Positions 24,579 through 34,432 of a stretch of DNA of 52,823 nt are shown here, one piece after another; positions within the stretch are counted from its first letter, which is position 1, and every line of letters starts with the position of its first letter. The stretch is from Enteractinococcus helveticum (GTDB lineage Bacteria; Actinomycetota; Actinomycetes; Actinomycetales; Micrococcaceae): NCBI RefSeq assembly GCF_020742345.1, contig NZ_DYXC01000092.1, positions 1-52,823 of the forward strand. Reading direction: 5' to 3'. The position numbers and the translations under genes were made by a program. The notes below the pieces were generated by a model. It saw only the letters and a program-made list of their open reading frames with translations, was not told the DNA's origin and searched no databases.

Positions 24579-27500
24579 TTGGCTGAAAATCAAGACCACT
24601 CGGCCCACAAGAGCGGTGGTGTCCCAATGTTTAACAAAGTATTGGTCGCCAACCGCGGCGAGATTGCTGTTCGCGCTTTCCGCGCGTGTCACGAGCTCAA
24701 TGCCAAGACAGTCGCTGTCTTTCCATACGAAGATCGCAACTCGATTCACCGACAAAAAGCAGATGAAGCCTATCAGATCGGTGAAGAAGGTCACCCGGTC
24801 CGGGCGTATCTAGACGTCGACAGCATTATCAAAGTTGCGCTGGAATCTGGTGCAGATGCTATTTACCCCGGCTACGGATTTCTAGCCGAGAATGCTGAGC
24901 TTGCACGGAAAGCCAAAGAGAACGATCTGACCTTCGTTGGCCCGCCTGCCGAGGTCTTAGAACAAACTGGAAACAAGGTCGCGTCACTGCGCGCCGCTGA
25001 ACGAGCTGGCGTGCCAACCCTGAAATCTACGGATCCGTCCGCTGATGCTGAGGAACTCTTATCACAAGCAGACTCCATCGGCTTCCCCTTGTTCGTCAAA
25101 GCCGTTGCAGGTGGTGGCGGTCGCGGAATGCGTCGCGTCGAGAGAGCTAAAGACTTACCTGAAGCCCTCAAGAGTGCTATGCACGAGGCAGAAACCGCTT
25201 TTGGGGACCCAACAGCCTTCCTCGAACAGGCAGTGTTACGTCCACGCCACATCGAAGTGCAGGTTCTTGCAGACAAGTATGGGAATGTTGTTCACCTTTT
25301 TGAACGCGACTGCTCGATGCAACGCCGCCACCAGAAAGTCATCGAAATTGCCCCTGCCCCAAACATCGACGATCAGTTGCGCCAACGACTGTATGATGAT
25401 GCGGTCAAATTCGCCAAGGCGATGGACTATCAAAACGCCGGCACGGTAGAATTCTTGGTTGATACCGAAGGCGAGCGCGCCGGGCAGCATGTCTTTATTG
25501 AAATGAACCCGCGCATCCAGGTGGAACACACCATCACCGAAGAAATCACCGATGTGGATCTCGTCGCAGCACAGCTTCGTATTGCTTCCGGAGCCTCCCT
25601 GGACGACCTTGGCATCCGTCAGGAAGACCTTCAGATCCGCGGTGCTGCCATTCAGTGCCGCATTACTACCGAAGATCCAGCCAATGATTTCCGTCCAGAT
25701 ACTGGCAAAATTACCGCCTACCGTTCTGCTGGTGGCTCAGGCATTCGTCTCGATGGTGGCACGATCTACACAGGTGCAGAAATTTCACCGCACTTTGACT
25801 CGATGCTGGTGAAAATGTCGGCTCGAGGCCGAGACTTCCAAACGGCTATTCGGCGAGCACGTCGCGCACTAGCCGAGTTCCGTGTCCGTGGGGTCGCAAC
25901 CAATATTCCGTTCTTGATGAACGTTTTCGACAACCAACAATTTATTGATGGCGACGTCGCAACGGACTTTATCGATAAGAACCCCTACCTCACGCAAATC
26001 AACCGCTCCAAAGACCGTGGTTCGCGTGCGCTAGCTTACCTTGCTGATGTCACGGTCAACCGGCCATATGGTCCACGTATCGAGGGGATGGATCCACGCC
26101 GTAAGTTGCCGCACTTCCCGGGAGATAAGGCCGACGAACCAGACCGCAGTCCATTTGATGGTCCGTCGTTGGAAACACCTCCAAGCGGATGGCGCGATAT
26201 CCTCATCGACAAGGGACCCGAAGGGTTTGCGCAAGCTCTGCGTAATCACGAAGGTCTTGCAGTCACCGACACGACCTTCCGAGATGCGCATCAGTCACTG
26301 TTAGCAACCCGTATTCGTACTCGGGATATGCTTGCCGCCGCACCCGCAGTGTCCCATCTGATGCCACAGCTTTTGTCGGCTGAAGTCTGGGGCGGGGCCA
26401 CCTACGACGTCGCACTTCGTTTCTTGTCGGAAGACCCATGGGATCGTCTGGAGCGTCTCCGTGAAGAAATGCCAAACATCCCACTGCAGATGCTGCTGCG
26501 TGGTCGCAACACCGTCGGATACACGCCGTACCCACAGCGCGTGACCGAGGCATTTGTTGAAGAAGCAGCACTAACAGGCGTTGATATCTTCCGTATTTTC
26601 GATGCGCTCAATGATGTCAACCAGATCATCCCAGCCATTACAGCGGTTCGCGAAAACACCTCCTCGGTTGCCGAAGCAGCCATGTGCTACACAGGCAACC
26701 TCCTGGACCCCAACGAAAAGCTCTATACGCTGGACTACTACTTGGGTCTTGCTGAAAACATGGTCAAGGCTGGGGCACACATCCTGGCGATCAAAGACAT
26801 GGCAGGTCTGCTGCGCCCAGCAGCGGCAAGTAAACTCGTTACCGCCTTGCGTGAGAACTTCGATTTGCCGGTGCACTTGCACACCCACGACACCTCAGGT
26901 GGACAACTGGCGACCCTGCTAGCAGCCTCTGAGGCAGGCGTGGATGCCGTGGATACCGCAATTGCGGCATTGGCAGGTACAACCTCACAGGTCTCGATGT
27001 CTGCTCTAGTTGCAGCAACTGATAATACCGAGCGCGAGACCGGGCTGTGCCTGGAACATGTTGCCGGGCTGGAACCCTATTGGGAAGCCGTACGGGAAAT
27101 CTACGCACCGTTTGAATCGGGGCTGCCGGCACCAACTGGTCGAATTTACGCGCACGAGATCCCAGGTGGTCAGCTATCCAACCTGCGCCAGCAGGCTATC
27201 GCATTGGGCTTGGGGGAGCGCTTCGAATCGATCGAAAACATGTATGCTGCCGCCAACAATATCCTTGGAGACATCGTCAAGGTGACTCCATCGTCGAAGG
27301 TTGTGGGCGATCTGGCCCTAGCCTTGGTATCTGCCAACGCTGACCCTGTCGACTTCGAAGAAAACCCAGGCAACTATGACATTCCAGACTCGGTCATCGC
27401 CTTTTTGTCTGGACAGCTTGGTGATCCTCCAGGCGGCTGGCCAGAACCATTCCGAACCAAAGCACTGGAAGGTCGTAACACAACCGGCATCGAGGTCGAA

Positions 27501-28079
27501 GAGCTTGCTGCCGAGGACGAAGCCGAACTGGCAGAATCGGGCGAGACCCGACGTCGTACCCTTAACCGACTGCTTTTCCCTGGACCAACCGGTGAATATG
27601 AAGAGCACGTTCGACTCTATGGCGATACCTCGGTCTTGCATACCCGCGACTTCCTCTATGGCATGGTCGAAGGCCATGAGCATGTGATCTCGCTGGGTAA
27701 GGGTGTGCGTCTATTGACCACCCTGCAAGCTGTGTCTGAAGCTGACGATAAAGGCATGCGTACCGTGATGGTTACCCTCAACGGCCAGCAGCGCCAGGTT
27801 GAAGTCCGCGACCGGTCTGTAAAATCCAATGTGCACGAGGCAGAGAAAGCTGATACCTCGAATACGGGTCACGTACCAGCACCATTTTCTGGGACGGTTA
27901 CCGTCGTCGTGGAAGAAAACACGACCGTGGAAGCGGGAGACACGATTGCCACAATTGAGGCCATGAAAATGGAAGCCGGTATTACCGCGCCGATTAGCGG
28001 GACTGTGTCTCGTGTGGTCCTAAAGAACCCAACCCCTGTGGAAGGAAACGACCTCATTTTGGTCCTCGATCCAGCATGA
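24579..28079 (+). CDS. pyc: Pyruvate carboxylase
   Basis: A 1166-residue biotin enzyme making oxaloacetate from pyruvate, bicarbonate and ATP; the main anaplerotic step. Order of domains: biotin carboxylase (residues about 15-470; FNKVLVANRGEIAVRAFRA, the glycine loop KAVAGGGGRGMRRV, EMNPRIQVEHTITEE), carboxyltransferase (about 570-850; TDTTFRDAHQSLLATRIRT, metal ligands in HLHTHDTSGG), the PYC/OADA conserved domain (about 860-1060), and the biotinyl domain with the biotin Lys in IEAMKMEAG near residue 1130. The length is normal for the single-chain type. TTG at 24579 has GGAGG just upstream; ATG at 24627 would shorten it by 16 residues. Confidence 0.96.
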   Translation: MAENQDHSAHKSGGVPMFNKVLVANRGEIAVRAFRACHELNAKTVAVFPYEDRNSIHRQKADEAYQIGEEGHPVRAYLDVDSIIKVALESGADAIYPGYGFLAENAELARKAKENDLTFVGPPAEVLEQTGNKVASLRAAERAGVPTLKSTDPSADAEELLSQADSIGFPLFVKAVAGGGGRGMRRVERAKDLPEALKSAMHEAETAFGDPTAFLEQAVLRPRHIEVQVLADKYGNVVHLFERDCSMQRRHQKVIEIAPAPNIDDQLRQRLYDDAVKFAKAMDYQNAGTVEFLVDTEGERAGQHVFIEMNPRIQVEHTITEEITDVDLVAAQLRIASGASLDDLGIRQEDLQIRGAAIQCRITTEDPANDFRPDTGKITAYRSAGGSGIRLDGGTIYTGAEISPHFDSMLVKMSARGRDFQTAIRRARRALAEFRVRGVATNIPFLMNVFDNQQFIDGDVATDFIDKNPYLTQINRSKDRGSRALAYLADVTVNRPYGPRIEGMDPRRKLPHFPGDKADEPDRSPFDGPSLETPPSGWRDILIDKGPEGFAQALRNHEGLAVTDTTFRDAHQSLLATRIRTRDMLAAAPAVSHLMPQLLSAEVWGGATYDVALRFLSEDPWDRLERLREEMPNIPLQMLLRGRNTVGYTPYPQRVTEAFVEEAALTGVDIFRIFDALNDVNQIIPAITAVRENTSSVAEAAMCYTGNLLDPNEKLYTLDYYLGLAENMVKAGAHILAIKDMAGLLRPAAASKLVTALRENFDLPVHLHTHDTSGGQLATLLAASEAGVDAVDTAIAALAGTTSQVSMSALVAATDNTERETGLCLEHVAGLEPYWEAVREIYAPFESGLPAPTGRIYAHEIPGGQLSNLRQQAIALGLGERFESIENMYAAANNILGDIVKVTPSSKVVGDLALALVSANADPVDFEENPGNYDIPDSVIAFLSGQLGDPPGGWPEPFRTKALEGRNTTGIEVEELAAEDEAELAESGETRRRTLNRLLFPGPTGEYEEHVRLYGDTSVLHTRDFLYGMVEGHEHVISLGKGVRLLTTLQAVSEADDKGMRTVMVTLNGQQRQVEVRDRSVKSNVHEAEKADTSNTGHVPAPFSGTVTVVVEENTTVEAGDTIATIEAMKMEAGITAPISGTVSRVVLKNPTPVEGNDLILVLDPA

Positions 28080-28121
28080 CGTTCGAATGACCCAGGACGT
28101 CAATACCGGATTCGGAACCAC

Positions 28122-28127
28122 TACACT
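28122..28127 (+). promoter_or_regulatory. -10-like element 6 bases before the mtr start
   Basis: TACACT is followed by six bases and the ATG of mtr, with no Shine-Dalgarno sequence, as in other presumably leaderless genes here. Confidence 0.4.
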
Positions 28128-28133
28128 GATGGC

Positions 28134-29561
28134 ATGAGCATCGAACAATACGATCTGGCCATCATTGGTTCCGGATCCGGTAATTCTATTATCACCCCAT
28201 ATTGGGACAACAAAAAAGTTGCGATCATTGACTCTGGCACCTTTGGCGGTACCTGCCTCAACGTCGGATGTATCCCCACCAAAATGTTCGCATACCCTGC
28301 TCAACTGGCGGCGACGGCTCGGGACGCCGAACGACTCGGTGTCGACCTGAGTGTCGATGCTACGAACTGGCCGGAGATACGCGATAGAATTTTCAATCGC
28401 ATCGATGCCATCTCTGAGGCCGGTAAACACTACCGTGACGTCCAACTGGACCATACAACGCTGATTACCGAAGAAGTCCACTTCAGCGGACCCAAACAAC
28501 TCACCACGTCGAGCGGACGTGTTTTGGAAGCCGATCACATTGTTGTTGCTGCCGGTTCTCGGCCGAGCCTGCCGGACGTGCCCGGACTCAATCTTCCTGG
28601 CGTACACACCTCAGATACGGTGATGCGACTCAAAGCACTACCAAAGCGCATTATTATCGTTGGTGGCAAATACATTGGTTCGGAATTCGCCGCCGTATTT
28701 TCGGGGTTGGGTTCCGAGGTCATTCACATCAATCGCTCGGGGCAATTGTTATCCAACCACGACAACACCATTTCTGATGAGTTCACCCGGGTGGCAAAGG
28801 AAGCTTGGCAAGTCGCTCTCAACCGTACCTTGCATTCGATTGAACGCCAGGACGGCAGACTGCGGGTCAATCTCAGCGCTACCGGACATGATCACCACGA
28901 GGTCGTAGACTACTTCATTGGCGACGTCGTGTTGCTGGCTACGGGACGCAAGCCAAATTCGGACCGTCTCAATCTGAGTGCGGCTGGTATTGACGTCGAG
29001 AACGGGTTCATTGTGCGTGATGAATATTTGCGCGTTCTCGCAGATGGCAAACCGCACGATGGGGTCTGGGCAATCGGCGACATCGCGAATCCACAGATGC
29101 TCAAGCACGTGGCGAACCATGAGCAGCGAATCGTCTCACACAACATGGAAAACCCTGATCATATGAAACCCGATACGCTCACGACTATTCCGGCTGGGGT
29201 CTTCACCCGACCCCAGATCGCCAGCGCTGGTCTGACTGAAGATGAGGCACGTTGCCAGTATGGTGACGAAGCGATCACCATGAAAGTGCAATCTTACGGT
29301 GATACCGCCTACGGCTGGGCGATGGAAGATATCGACGGGTTTGTAAAAATCGTTGCTGAACGAGCCACCGGAAACATTTTGGGGGCACATATTATGGGTC
29401 AGGAAGCCACCAACTTGATTCAACCGCTGGTGACTGCCATGTCCTTTGGCATCACTGCCCATGAATTAGCGCGCGGCCAGTATTGGATCCACCCGGCTAT
29501 GGCAGAGGTAGTCGAAAATGCGCTACTTGGTTTGGATGTTCCAAACTCGGAGTATAGCTAG
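28134..29561 (+). CDS. mtr: Mycothione reductase
   Basis: A 475-residue flavoprotein disulfide reductase. The FAD-binding motif IGSGSGNSIITP (about residues 11-22) is the mycothione reductase form, differing from the GxGxxG of lipoamide dehydrogenase. The redox-active disulfide lies in GGTCLNVGCIPTKMF (about 39-53), an NAD(P)-binding motif is IIVGGKYIGSEFAAVF, and the catalytic base region is YWIHPAMAEVVENAL near residue 450. It reduces mycothione back to mycothiol with NADPH, keeping the actinobacterial thiol pool reduced. Its presence implies mycothiol synthesis elsewhere in the genome. It begins about 55 bases after pyc. Confidence 0.93.
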   Translation: MSIEQYDLAIIGSGSGNSIITPYWDNKKVAIIDSGTFGGTCLNVGCIPTKMFAYPAQLAATARDAERLGVDLSVDATNWPEIRDRIFNRIDAISEAGKHYRDVQLDHTTLITEEVHFSGPKQLTTSSGRVLEADHIVVAAGSRPSLPDVPGLNLPGVHTSDTVMRLKALPKRIIIVGGKYIGSEFAAVFSGLGSEVIHINRSGQLLSNHDNTISDEFTRVAKEAWQVALNRTLHSIERQDGRLRVNLSATGHDHHEVVDYFIGDVVLLATGRKPNSDRLNLSAAGIDVENGFIVRDEYLRVLADGKPHDGVWAIGDIANPQMLKHVANHEQRIVSHNMENPDHMKPDTLTTIPAGVFTRPQIASAGLTEDEARCQYGDEAITMKVQSYGDTAYGWAMEDIDGFVKIVAERATGNILGAHIMGQEATNLIQPLVTAMSFGITAHELARGQYWIHPAMAEVVENALLGLDVPNSEYS

Positions 29562-29578
29562 CATTGAATTATGAAACG

Positions 29579-29624
29579 CCGCGCTGGGTGAAGAAACCGA
29601 AAGGTTCCACCCAGCGCGGTGTTT
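29579..29624. terminator. Hairpin terminator between convergent mtr and acyl-CoA synthetase genes
   Basis: A perfect 12-base GC-rich inverted repeat (29579-29590 with 29608-29619), followed by TGTTT. The position between converging stop codons suggests it serves both. Confidence 0.75.
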
Positions 29625-29638
29625 GGCTAACGCGGTTG

Positions 29639-31450
29639 TTATTTGGCTGCTGTCTGGTAGATGTCGTCCACGAGATCTTGGAAATGGCGCAGAATCGTTT
29701 CACGTTTGATCTTCATTGACGGGGTCATCTGTCCGGCTTCAATCGTGAAATCTTGATGAACTATACGGAATTCTCGGATGGATTCAGCCCGCGAGACTGA
29801 TTCGTTGGCCCTGTCGATGAGCCCTTGAACATGCTCACGGACGATCGAATGGGAGGCCATGTCAGCTATCGACATGTTGGGATCAAGACCCCGTTGCTTC
29901 AGCCACGGTGGTGCGGTCTCTTCATCTAAGGTGACCAGTGCGGCGACGAATTTTTGATTGTCGCCAATTACCATCACTTGCGAGATCAGCCCATCGGAAC
30001 GGATCTGATCTTCCAACTGGGCAGGAGCCACATTCTTGCCACTGGAAGTGACCAGGATTTCCTTCTTTCGCCCGGTGATCGTGAGATACCCATCGTCATC
30101 GAGATGACCAATATCGCCGGTGTGGAGCCAACCATCAACGAGGTCTTCTGCGGTTTTGTCAGGCAGGTTGAGGTATCCCTTGAATACGCACACGCCGCTG
30201 GCCAGGATCTCACCGTCATCGGCGATCCGGATGCCACATCCTGGGGCAGGTAACCCGACGGTTCCGACCCGGGTTTTGCCTGGCCGGTTTACTGTGACTG
30301 GTGCGGTCGTTTCGGTCAAACCGTAGCCTTCTTTAATGTTGACCCCGACGCCGCGAAAGAAATGACTCAAATACTGGCCAAGCGGACCGCCGCCTGAAAT
30401 CGCGTCTTTGACATTGCCACCCATGGCGGCACGGATCTTGGAATACAATAGCTTGTCAAAGATCCAGTGCTTCAGACGCAATCCTATCCCGATACTGCCA
30501 GCTTCTTTCGCCTTAGAATAGTCGACTGCGATTTCGGCACCGCGTTCGAAAATCTTTCCTTTGCCACCCTCCTGCGCATTCAGCAAAGCCGAATTGTAGA
30601 CTTTCTCAAAGACTCTTGGTACGGCTAACAGGAAATTAGGCTGGAAAGATTTCAGATCTGGAACCAGCTGCTTGACGTCTGGCGTATGACCGACTTTTGA
30701 GCCAGATGCCAAGGTCTGGAAGGAAATAAAGCGCGCAAAAATATGCGCCAGAGGGATGAATAGGATCGTGGAACTATCCCGAGTCAATACCTCCTGCATT
30801 TCTGAGTGTAAAATATTCAGTGATAAGTTCACCAGGTTGCCGTGAGTGATCATGCACCCTTTGGGACGCCCGGTAGTGCCAGAGGTATACACGATCGTAG
30901 CCACGTCATCGAGATTCGCCAACGATCGACGGCGTTCCATCTCTTCGCTATCAGGGCCATTGGCAGCTAGCGCTCGCAGGTCGTCCAGACCGTCTTCCAT
31001 AATCCACATCCCAAGGAGTTCGGGAAGCCCCTCGCGCTGTATTGCCGTTTGAACTGCACGAGCATGGTCGGATTTTTCCACGACGACTGCTTTGACTTGT
31101 GCATCTTGAAGAATCCATGCGATCTGTGAAGGGGACGAAGTTTCATAGATCGGGACCGTCACGGCACCTGCATACATGATCGCCAGATCCAAGAGTGTCC
31201 ATTCGTATCGAGTGGGACTCATGATGGCTACTGAGTCGCCGGGCTCGATGCCGATCGAGGCTAATGCGCGTGCGATGGTCTTGACATCTTCACGAAATTC
31301 CCGAGCCGAGACATCAGTCCACTGGCCGGGTTGTAGCTGGCGCGCAAACAGTGGGTGATTCGGATCTTGATGGAATTGATTTTCAACTAGATCGGTGGCA
31401 TTGGAATCATGCGGGGCTTCGGCAACCGGGGGAATGATGATCTCTTTCAC
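29639..31450 (-). CDS. Long-chain fatty acyl-CoA synthetase (FadD15-like)
   Basis: A 603-residue AMP-forming adenylating enzyme that activates long-chain fatty acids with ATP and CoA. The P-loop-like motif IVYTSGTTGRPKGCMITHG is near residue 187, the A5 region is YGLTETTAPVTVN, and GWLHTGDIGHLDDDGYLTITGRKKE is the hinge with the ATP-ribose-binding Asp. Sequence style and the neighbours match the FadD15 group of actinobacteria. GTG at 31450 is taken as the start because GAGGAG lies seven bases before it; an upstream in-frame ATG at 31492 lacks a site. Confidence 0.92.
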   Translation of the reverse strand: MKEIIIPPVAEAPHDSNATDLVENQFHQDPNHPLFARQLQPGQWTDVSAREFREDVKTIARALASIGIEPGDSVAIMSPTRYEWTLLDLAIMYAGAVTVPIYETSSPSQIAWILQDAQVKAVVVEKSDHARAVQTAIQREGLPELLGMWIMEDGLDDLRALAANGPDSEEMERRRSLANLDDVATIVYTSGTTGRPKGCMITHGNLVNLSLNILHSEMQEVLTRDSSTILFIPLAHIFARFISFQTLASGSKVGHTPDVKQLVPDLKSFQPNFLLAVPRVFEKVYNSALLNAQEGGKGKIFERGAEIAVDYSKAKEAGSIGIGLRLKHWIFDKLLYSKIRAAMGGNVKDAISGGGPLGQYLSHFFRGVGVNIKEGYGLTETTAPVTVNRPGKTRVGTVGLPAPGCGIRIADDGEILASGVCVFKGYLNLPDKTAEDLVDGWLHTGDIGHLDDDGYLTITGRKKEILVTSSGKNVAPAQLEDQIRSDGLISQVMVIGDNQKFVAALVTLDEETAPPWLKQRGLDPNMSIADMASHSIVREHVQGLIDRANESVSRAESIREFRIVHQDFTIEAGQMTPSMKIKRETILRHFQDLVDDIYQTAAK

Positions 31451-31557
31451 AGTGATGCTCCTCAGTAGACAAGGATGAGCGATTTGAATCACATTCTACT
31501 GGTCGGTAATCCAAATGACGAGACATCACCGAACAGGAACACGGGTGTCATGAGGGC

Positions 31558-31989
31558 TTATAGTTGGGCGCCGTTACCGTAATCGCCGTCGTCATCTGGG
31601 TTGCGGTGGTCGCGCGTGCGGGGGAGCAAGAAAAAGAGGCTCAGTGCGCTGGTAAGAAACACCAGGATCGTAACCGCAGATGTCCACCAGGCCAGCGGTA
31701 TCCCTAGCAGTGCAGCCAGCAGCCAGATCGTCATAGCGCCGATGACGCCGATCCAGGATAAAACCGTTCGTGGATTGCCGGTTGCAATTGGTTTCGGCTC
31801 AGGCGGTTGAAAATCTTCGAGGATTTCTTCGGCCACCGTGTAGTCTCGTGGACCCGGCATTGAGGAGGGCCTAGATGGAGCTGGTCCAGGGGGAGGCTCA
31901 ACTGTTGGTTCGGATTGAGCTTGCTCTGGGCTGCCACCGAGCCGGCGTACGAGGTCTTGCCACGCTTTATCTTCGTCACGCTGTTCCAC
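31558..31989 (-). CDS. Small membrane protein with disordered N-terminal region
   Basis: A 143-residue protein of unknown function. Residues 1-20 are a charged amphipathic helix (EQRDEDKAWQDLVRRLGG), 21-65 are proline-rich and probably disordered, and two transmembrane helices lie at about 72-95 (VLSWIGVIGAMTIWLLAALLG) and 97-118. The C-terminus is polar. The GTG at 31989 overlaps the esterase stop by 14 bases and has GGAGG eight bases upstream. Similar small proteins occur beside the esterase and acyl-CoA synthetase in Micrococcales, so it may belong to the same lipid-handling operon; this is inference. Confidence 0.7.
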   Translation of the reverse strand: MEQRDEDKAWQDLVRRLGGSPEQAQSEPTVEPPPGPAPSRPSSMPGPRDYTVAEEILEDFQPPEPKPIATGNPRTVLSWIGVIGAMTIWLLAALLGIPLAWWTSAVTILVFLTSALSLFFLLPRTRDHRNPDDDGDYGNGAQL

Positions 31990-32767
31990 TACGACCACCT
32001 CCAGAAAGTTTCAGCAGGGTATGGACGCTGTCCTGGAAGATTAGTGGTGCGTCATTATCCAATGTTGCCACGTGGTAGCTGTTGTCCATGCGCACTATTC
32101 GCAAAAGATTGGGGCCAAGGCGACGACGCAGCAGTTTTGCAGTAGTTGGAGGCACGATGTGATCTTCAGTCGAGCAATACAAAGTCACCGGCGATTGAAT
32201 ATCAGTCAGCTGCCTGCGGACGGTTCGAAAGAGTTTAGCCAACTCGACCACTGCCGGAACCGGGGTACGGTCATAGGCTTCTTCTACAACACCAGCCTTT
32301 TGAATATCTCCAGCAAGTGGTCCCACGGTGGGAATGATGCGTTGAAATAAGGGTGAAAGTGCCACCCCGAGCTGATCTACGGGTTTGAAAGTCAAAGCCG
32401 GGTTGACCAGGAAAGTGGCATCGACCATGCGGTGTGCTGCAGCATCGAGTGCCAAGGTGCCGCCCAGCGATAAACCAGCCACTGCAATGTGATCATAGTT
32501 TTGCATAAGCATGTTATCCACAGTTTGCTGCACTTGCTGACGCCACTGTCCGGCCCGCGTCTGGGCCAGATCGCTGACTGTGGTGCCATGCCCGGGAAGT
32601 GTCGGGATGTATACGGTCGCGCCCGCTGTTGCTAAAGCCTGTCCCCAGGGCAGCACCGATCCCGGATCAGCGGTAAAACCATGCAGCAAAACGATACCCC
32701 AGTGAGTCTGGTTTTTGGCGAGGACACCTTGGGGGTCTGGTTGAAGGATTTCAATGGACTGCATCAT
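31976..32767 (-). CDS. Alpha/beta-hydrolase, carboxylesterase/monoacylglycerol lipase type
   Basis: A 263-residue soluble hydrolase of the Est30-like carboxylesterase group. The oxyanion motif LLHGFTADPGS is near residue 29, the nucleophile elbow is AVAGLSLGGTLAL (catalytic Ser), the acid is probably Asp in CSTEDHIVPPTTA, and the His is in MDNSYHVATLDND. It should cleave short- to medium-chain esters or monoacylglycerols. ATG at 32767 has CTGGAG about nine bases upstream; an in-frame ATG at 32797 is the alternative. It is co-transcribed with the small membrane protein and probably the acyl-CoA synthetase. Confidence 0.87.
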   Translation of the reverse strand: MMQSIEILQPDPQGVLAKNQTHWGIVLLHGFTADPGSVLPWGQALATAGATVYIPTLPGHGTTVSDLAQTRAGQWRQQVQQTVDNMLMQNYDHIAVAGLSLGGTLALDAAAHRMVDATFLVNPALTFKPVDQLGVALSPLFQRIIPTVGPLAGDIQKAGVVEEAYDRTPVPAVVELAKLFRTVRRQLTDIQSPVTLYCSTEDHIVPPTTAKLLRRRLGPNLLRIVRMDNSYHVATLDNDAPLIFQDSVHTLLKLSGGGRSGTA

Positions 32768-32900
32768 GCTCATCAACTCCAGCATAGTCCGGCGCATTGA
32801 CAGATGAATACCTGATCATTTCCGCGTGAAATTTCAGCTGGAATCAGGACTATATTGGGCTCATAGCGTCATGAACTACCCGGTGTGTGGCGTCGGGTCG

Positions 32901-32906
32901 TATGCT
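32901..32906 (+). promoter_or_regulatory. -10-like element 7 bases before the DAHP synthase start
   Basis: TATGCT followed by seven bases and ATGATG. No ribosome site is present, which points to a leaderless mRNA. A -35 box is not clear. Confidence 0.4.
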
Positions 32907-32913
32907 TGTCTGC

Positions 32914-34323
32914 ATGATGTTTGACGCTGCGGAAAAGAATTTGGCTGTAGAGCCGTTTGGTACCACCCATTCACAGGGTGCCGCTGACTATCCGGGCTTA
33001 GATGAATGGCGGAATCTTGACGTGCAGCAGGCCCCGCAGTGGTATGACCAGCAGGTGCTAGAAGATAGCCTCAATGAACTCTCGAACGTTCCACCGCTGG
33101 TGTTTGCCGGAGAGGTCGATGTTCTGCGCGAGCGTCTGGCCGTTGCCGCTGCCGGAAAGGCTTTCGTCCTTCAAGGTGGGGACTGCGCTGAAACTTTTGC
33201 CGGTGCAACTGCAAATAAAATTTCTGCCCGAATCCGTACCATCTTGCAGATGGCTGCGGTCTTGACTTACGGCGCATCGATGCCGGTGGTCAAGATGGGG
33301 CGTATGGCAGGCCAGTTTGCGAAGCCGCGTTCATCGAATATGGAAGTTCGTGACGGCGTCGAGCTGCCATCCTTCCGTGGCGAGATCGTCAACGGCTTCG
33401 ACTTCACCGAAGAATCTCGTCGTCACGACCCACGTCGCATGGTGCAGGCCTACCATACATCCGCTTCGACCTTAAACCTGATTCGTGCATTCACAACTGG
33501 TGGCTTTGCAGATTTACGGACGGTGCACTCCTGGAATAAAGGCTTCATGTCGAACCCGGCCTACGCTCGGTTTGATGAACTTGCCGCCGAAATTGATCGC
33601 GCCGTTCGCTTCATGGAGGCCGCCGGAGCTGACTTCGATGCACTGCGCACTGTGGAGTTCTTCTCGGCACACGAAGCACTGCTGCTTGAATACGAACGCG
33701 CCCTGACCCGTATCGACTCCCGGACCGGTCTGCCCTACATTACGTCTTCGCACTTTGTATGGATTGGTGAGCGTACTCGCCAGATCGACGGCGCACACGT
33801 GGATTATCTGTCGCGCATTCACAACCCGATCGGCGTGAAGCTTGGCCCGACCACCACGGTAGATCAAGCCATGGAGCTCATCGATAAACTGGACCCGAAC
33901 CGTGAACCAGGCCGCTTGACCTTCATCGTGCGCATGGGCGCAAACACGATCCGTGAGCAGTTACCGCCCATCATGAAGGGTGTCAAAGCCGAAGGTGCCA
34001 CTCCATTGTGGATTACTGACCCCATGCACGGTAACACCATTACTGCTGCTAATGGATACAAGACCCGCCGTCTGGAAGACATCATGAACGAAGTTCGTGG
34101 GTTCTTTGAAGTCGCTAACGCCACTGGCACGCACCCTGGCGGGTTGCACATTGAACTCACCGGTGACGACGTCGCCGAATGCCTGGGCGGCTCCGTTGCG
34201 ATTGACGAATCAGCATTCGATGAACGCTACGAAACACTTGTTGACCCACGCCTCAACCATCAACAGTCACTTGAACTTGCGTTCTTGGTTGCCGAATCGT
34301 TAGCCAAAGACAGCGCAAAGTAG
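32914..34323 (+). CDS. aroG: 3-deoxy-7-phosphoheptulonate (DAHP) synthase, class II
   Basis: A 469-residue enzyme for the first step of aromatic amino acid synthesis, condensing phosphoenolpyruvate and erythrose-4-phosphate. Class II (plant-like) features: FVLQGGDCAETFAG with the metal-binding Cys near residue 92, MPVVKMGRMAGQFAKPRS, WIGERTRQIDGAHVDYL, GVKLGPTTT and the C-terminal DPMHGNT with THPGGLHIELTGDDV. The length matches the mycobacterial enzyme. ATG at 32914 (or 32917) is taken as the start; the in-frame GTG at 32887 lies upstream of the -10-like element. It faces the PknL-like gene convergently, the usual actinobacterial neighbourhood. Confidence 0.95.
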   Translation: MMFDAAEKNLAVEPFGTTHSQGAADYPGLDEWRNLDVQQAPQWYDQQVLEDSLNELSNVPPLVFAGEVDVLRERLAVAAAGKAFVLQGGDCAETFAGATANKISARIRTILQMAAVLTYGASMPVVKMGRMAGQFAKPRSSNMEVRDGVELPSFRGEIVNGFDFTEESRRHDPRRMVQAYHTSASTLNLIRAFTTGGFADLRTVHSWNKGFMSNPAYARFDELAAEIDRAVRFMEAAGADFDALRTVEFFSAHEALLLEYERALTRIDSRTGLPYITSSHFVWIGERTRQIDGAHVDYLSRIHNPIGVKLGPTTTVDQAMELIDKLDPNREPGRLTFIVRMGANTIREQLPPIMKGVKAEGATPLWITDPMHGNTITAANGYKTRRLEDIMNEVRGFFEVANATGTHPGGLHIELTGDDVAECLGGSVAIDESAFDERYETLVDPRLNHQQSLELAFLVAESLAKDSAK

Positions 34324-34341
34324 TCTGAGAACTTCGATCGT

Positions 34342-34389
34342 AGCAAGGCGTTCAGCCCCAGGTGTCCTCCCGGGGCCTGAAGGCTTGCT
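34342..34389. terminator. Imperfect hairpin between convergent aroG and kinase genes
   Basis: AGCAAGGC...CCCC pairs imperfectly with GGGG...GGCTTGCT over about 20 bases in the 109-base gap between the two stop codons. There is no T run; termination is inferred. Confidence 0.4.
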
Positions 34390-34432
34390 GTGTTCGATAA
34401 AAATTCACCGGGTGTGATGATTCGGGGCGGTC

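Noticed and set aside
31875..32145. Plus-strand frames opposite the esterase and small membrane protein genes
   Set aside because: They overlap two well-supported minus-strand genes and show no recognisable protein features.
34324..34432. Riboswitch or attenuator in the gap after aroG
   Set aside because: The gap is between convergent stop codons, so a terminator is the simpler reading of the hairpin.
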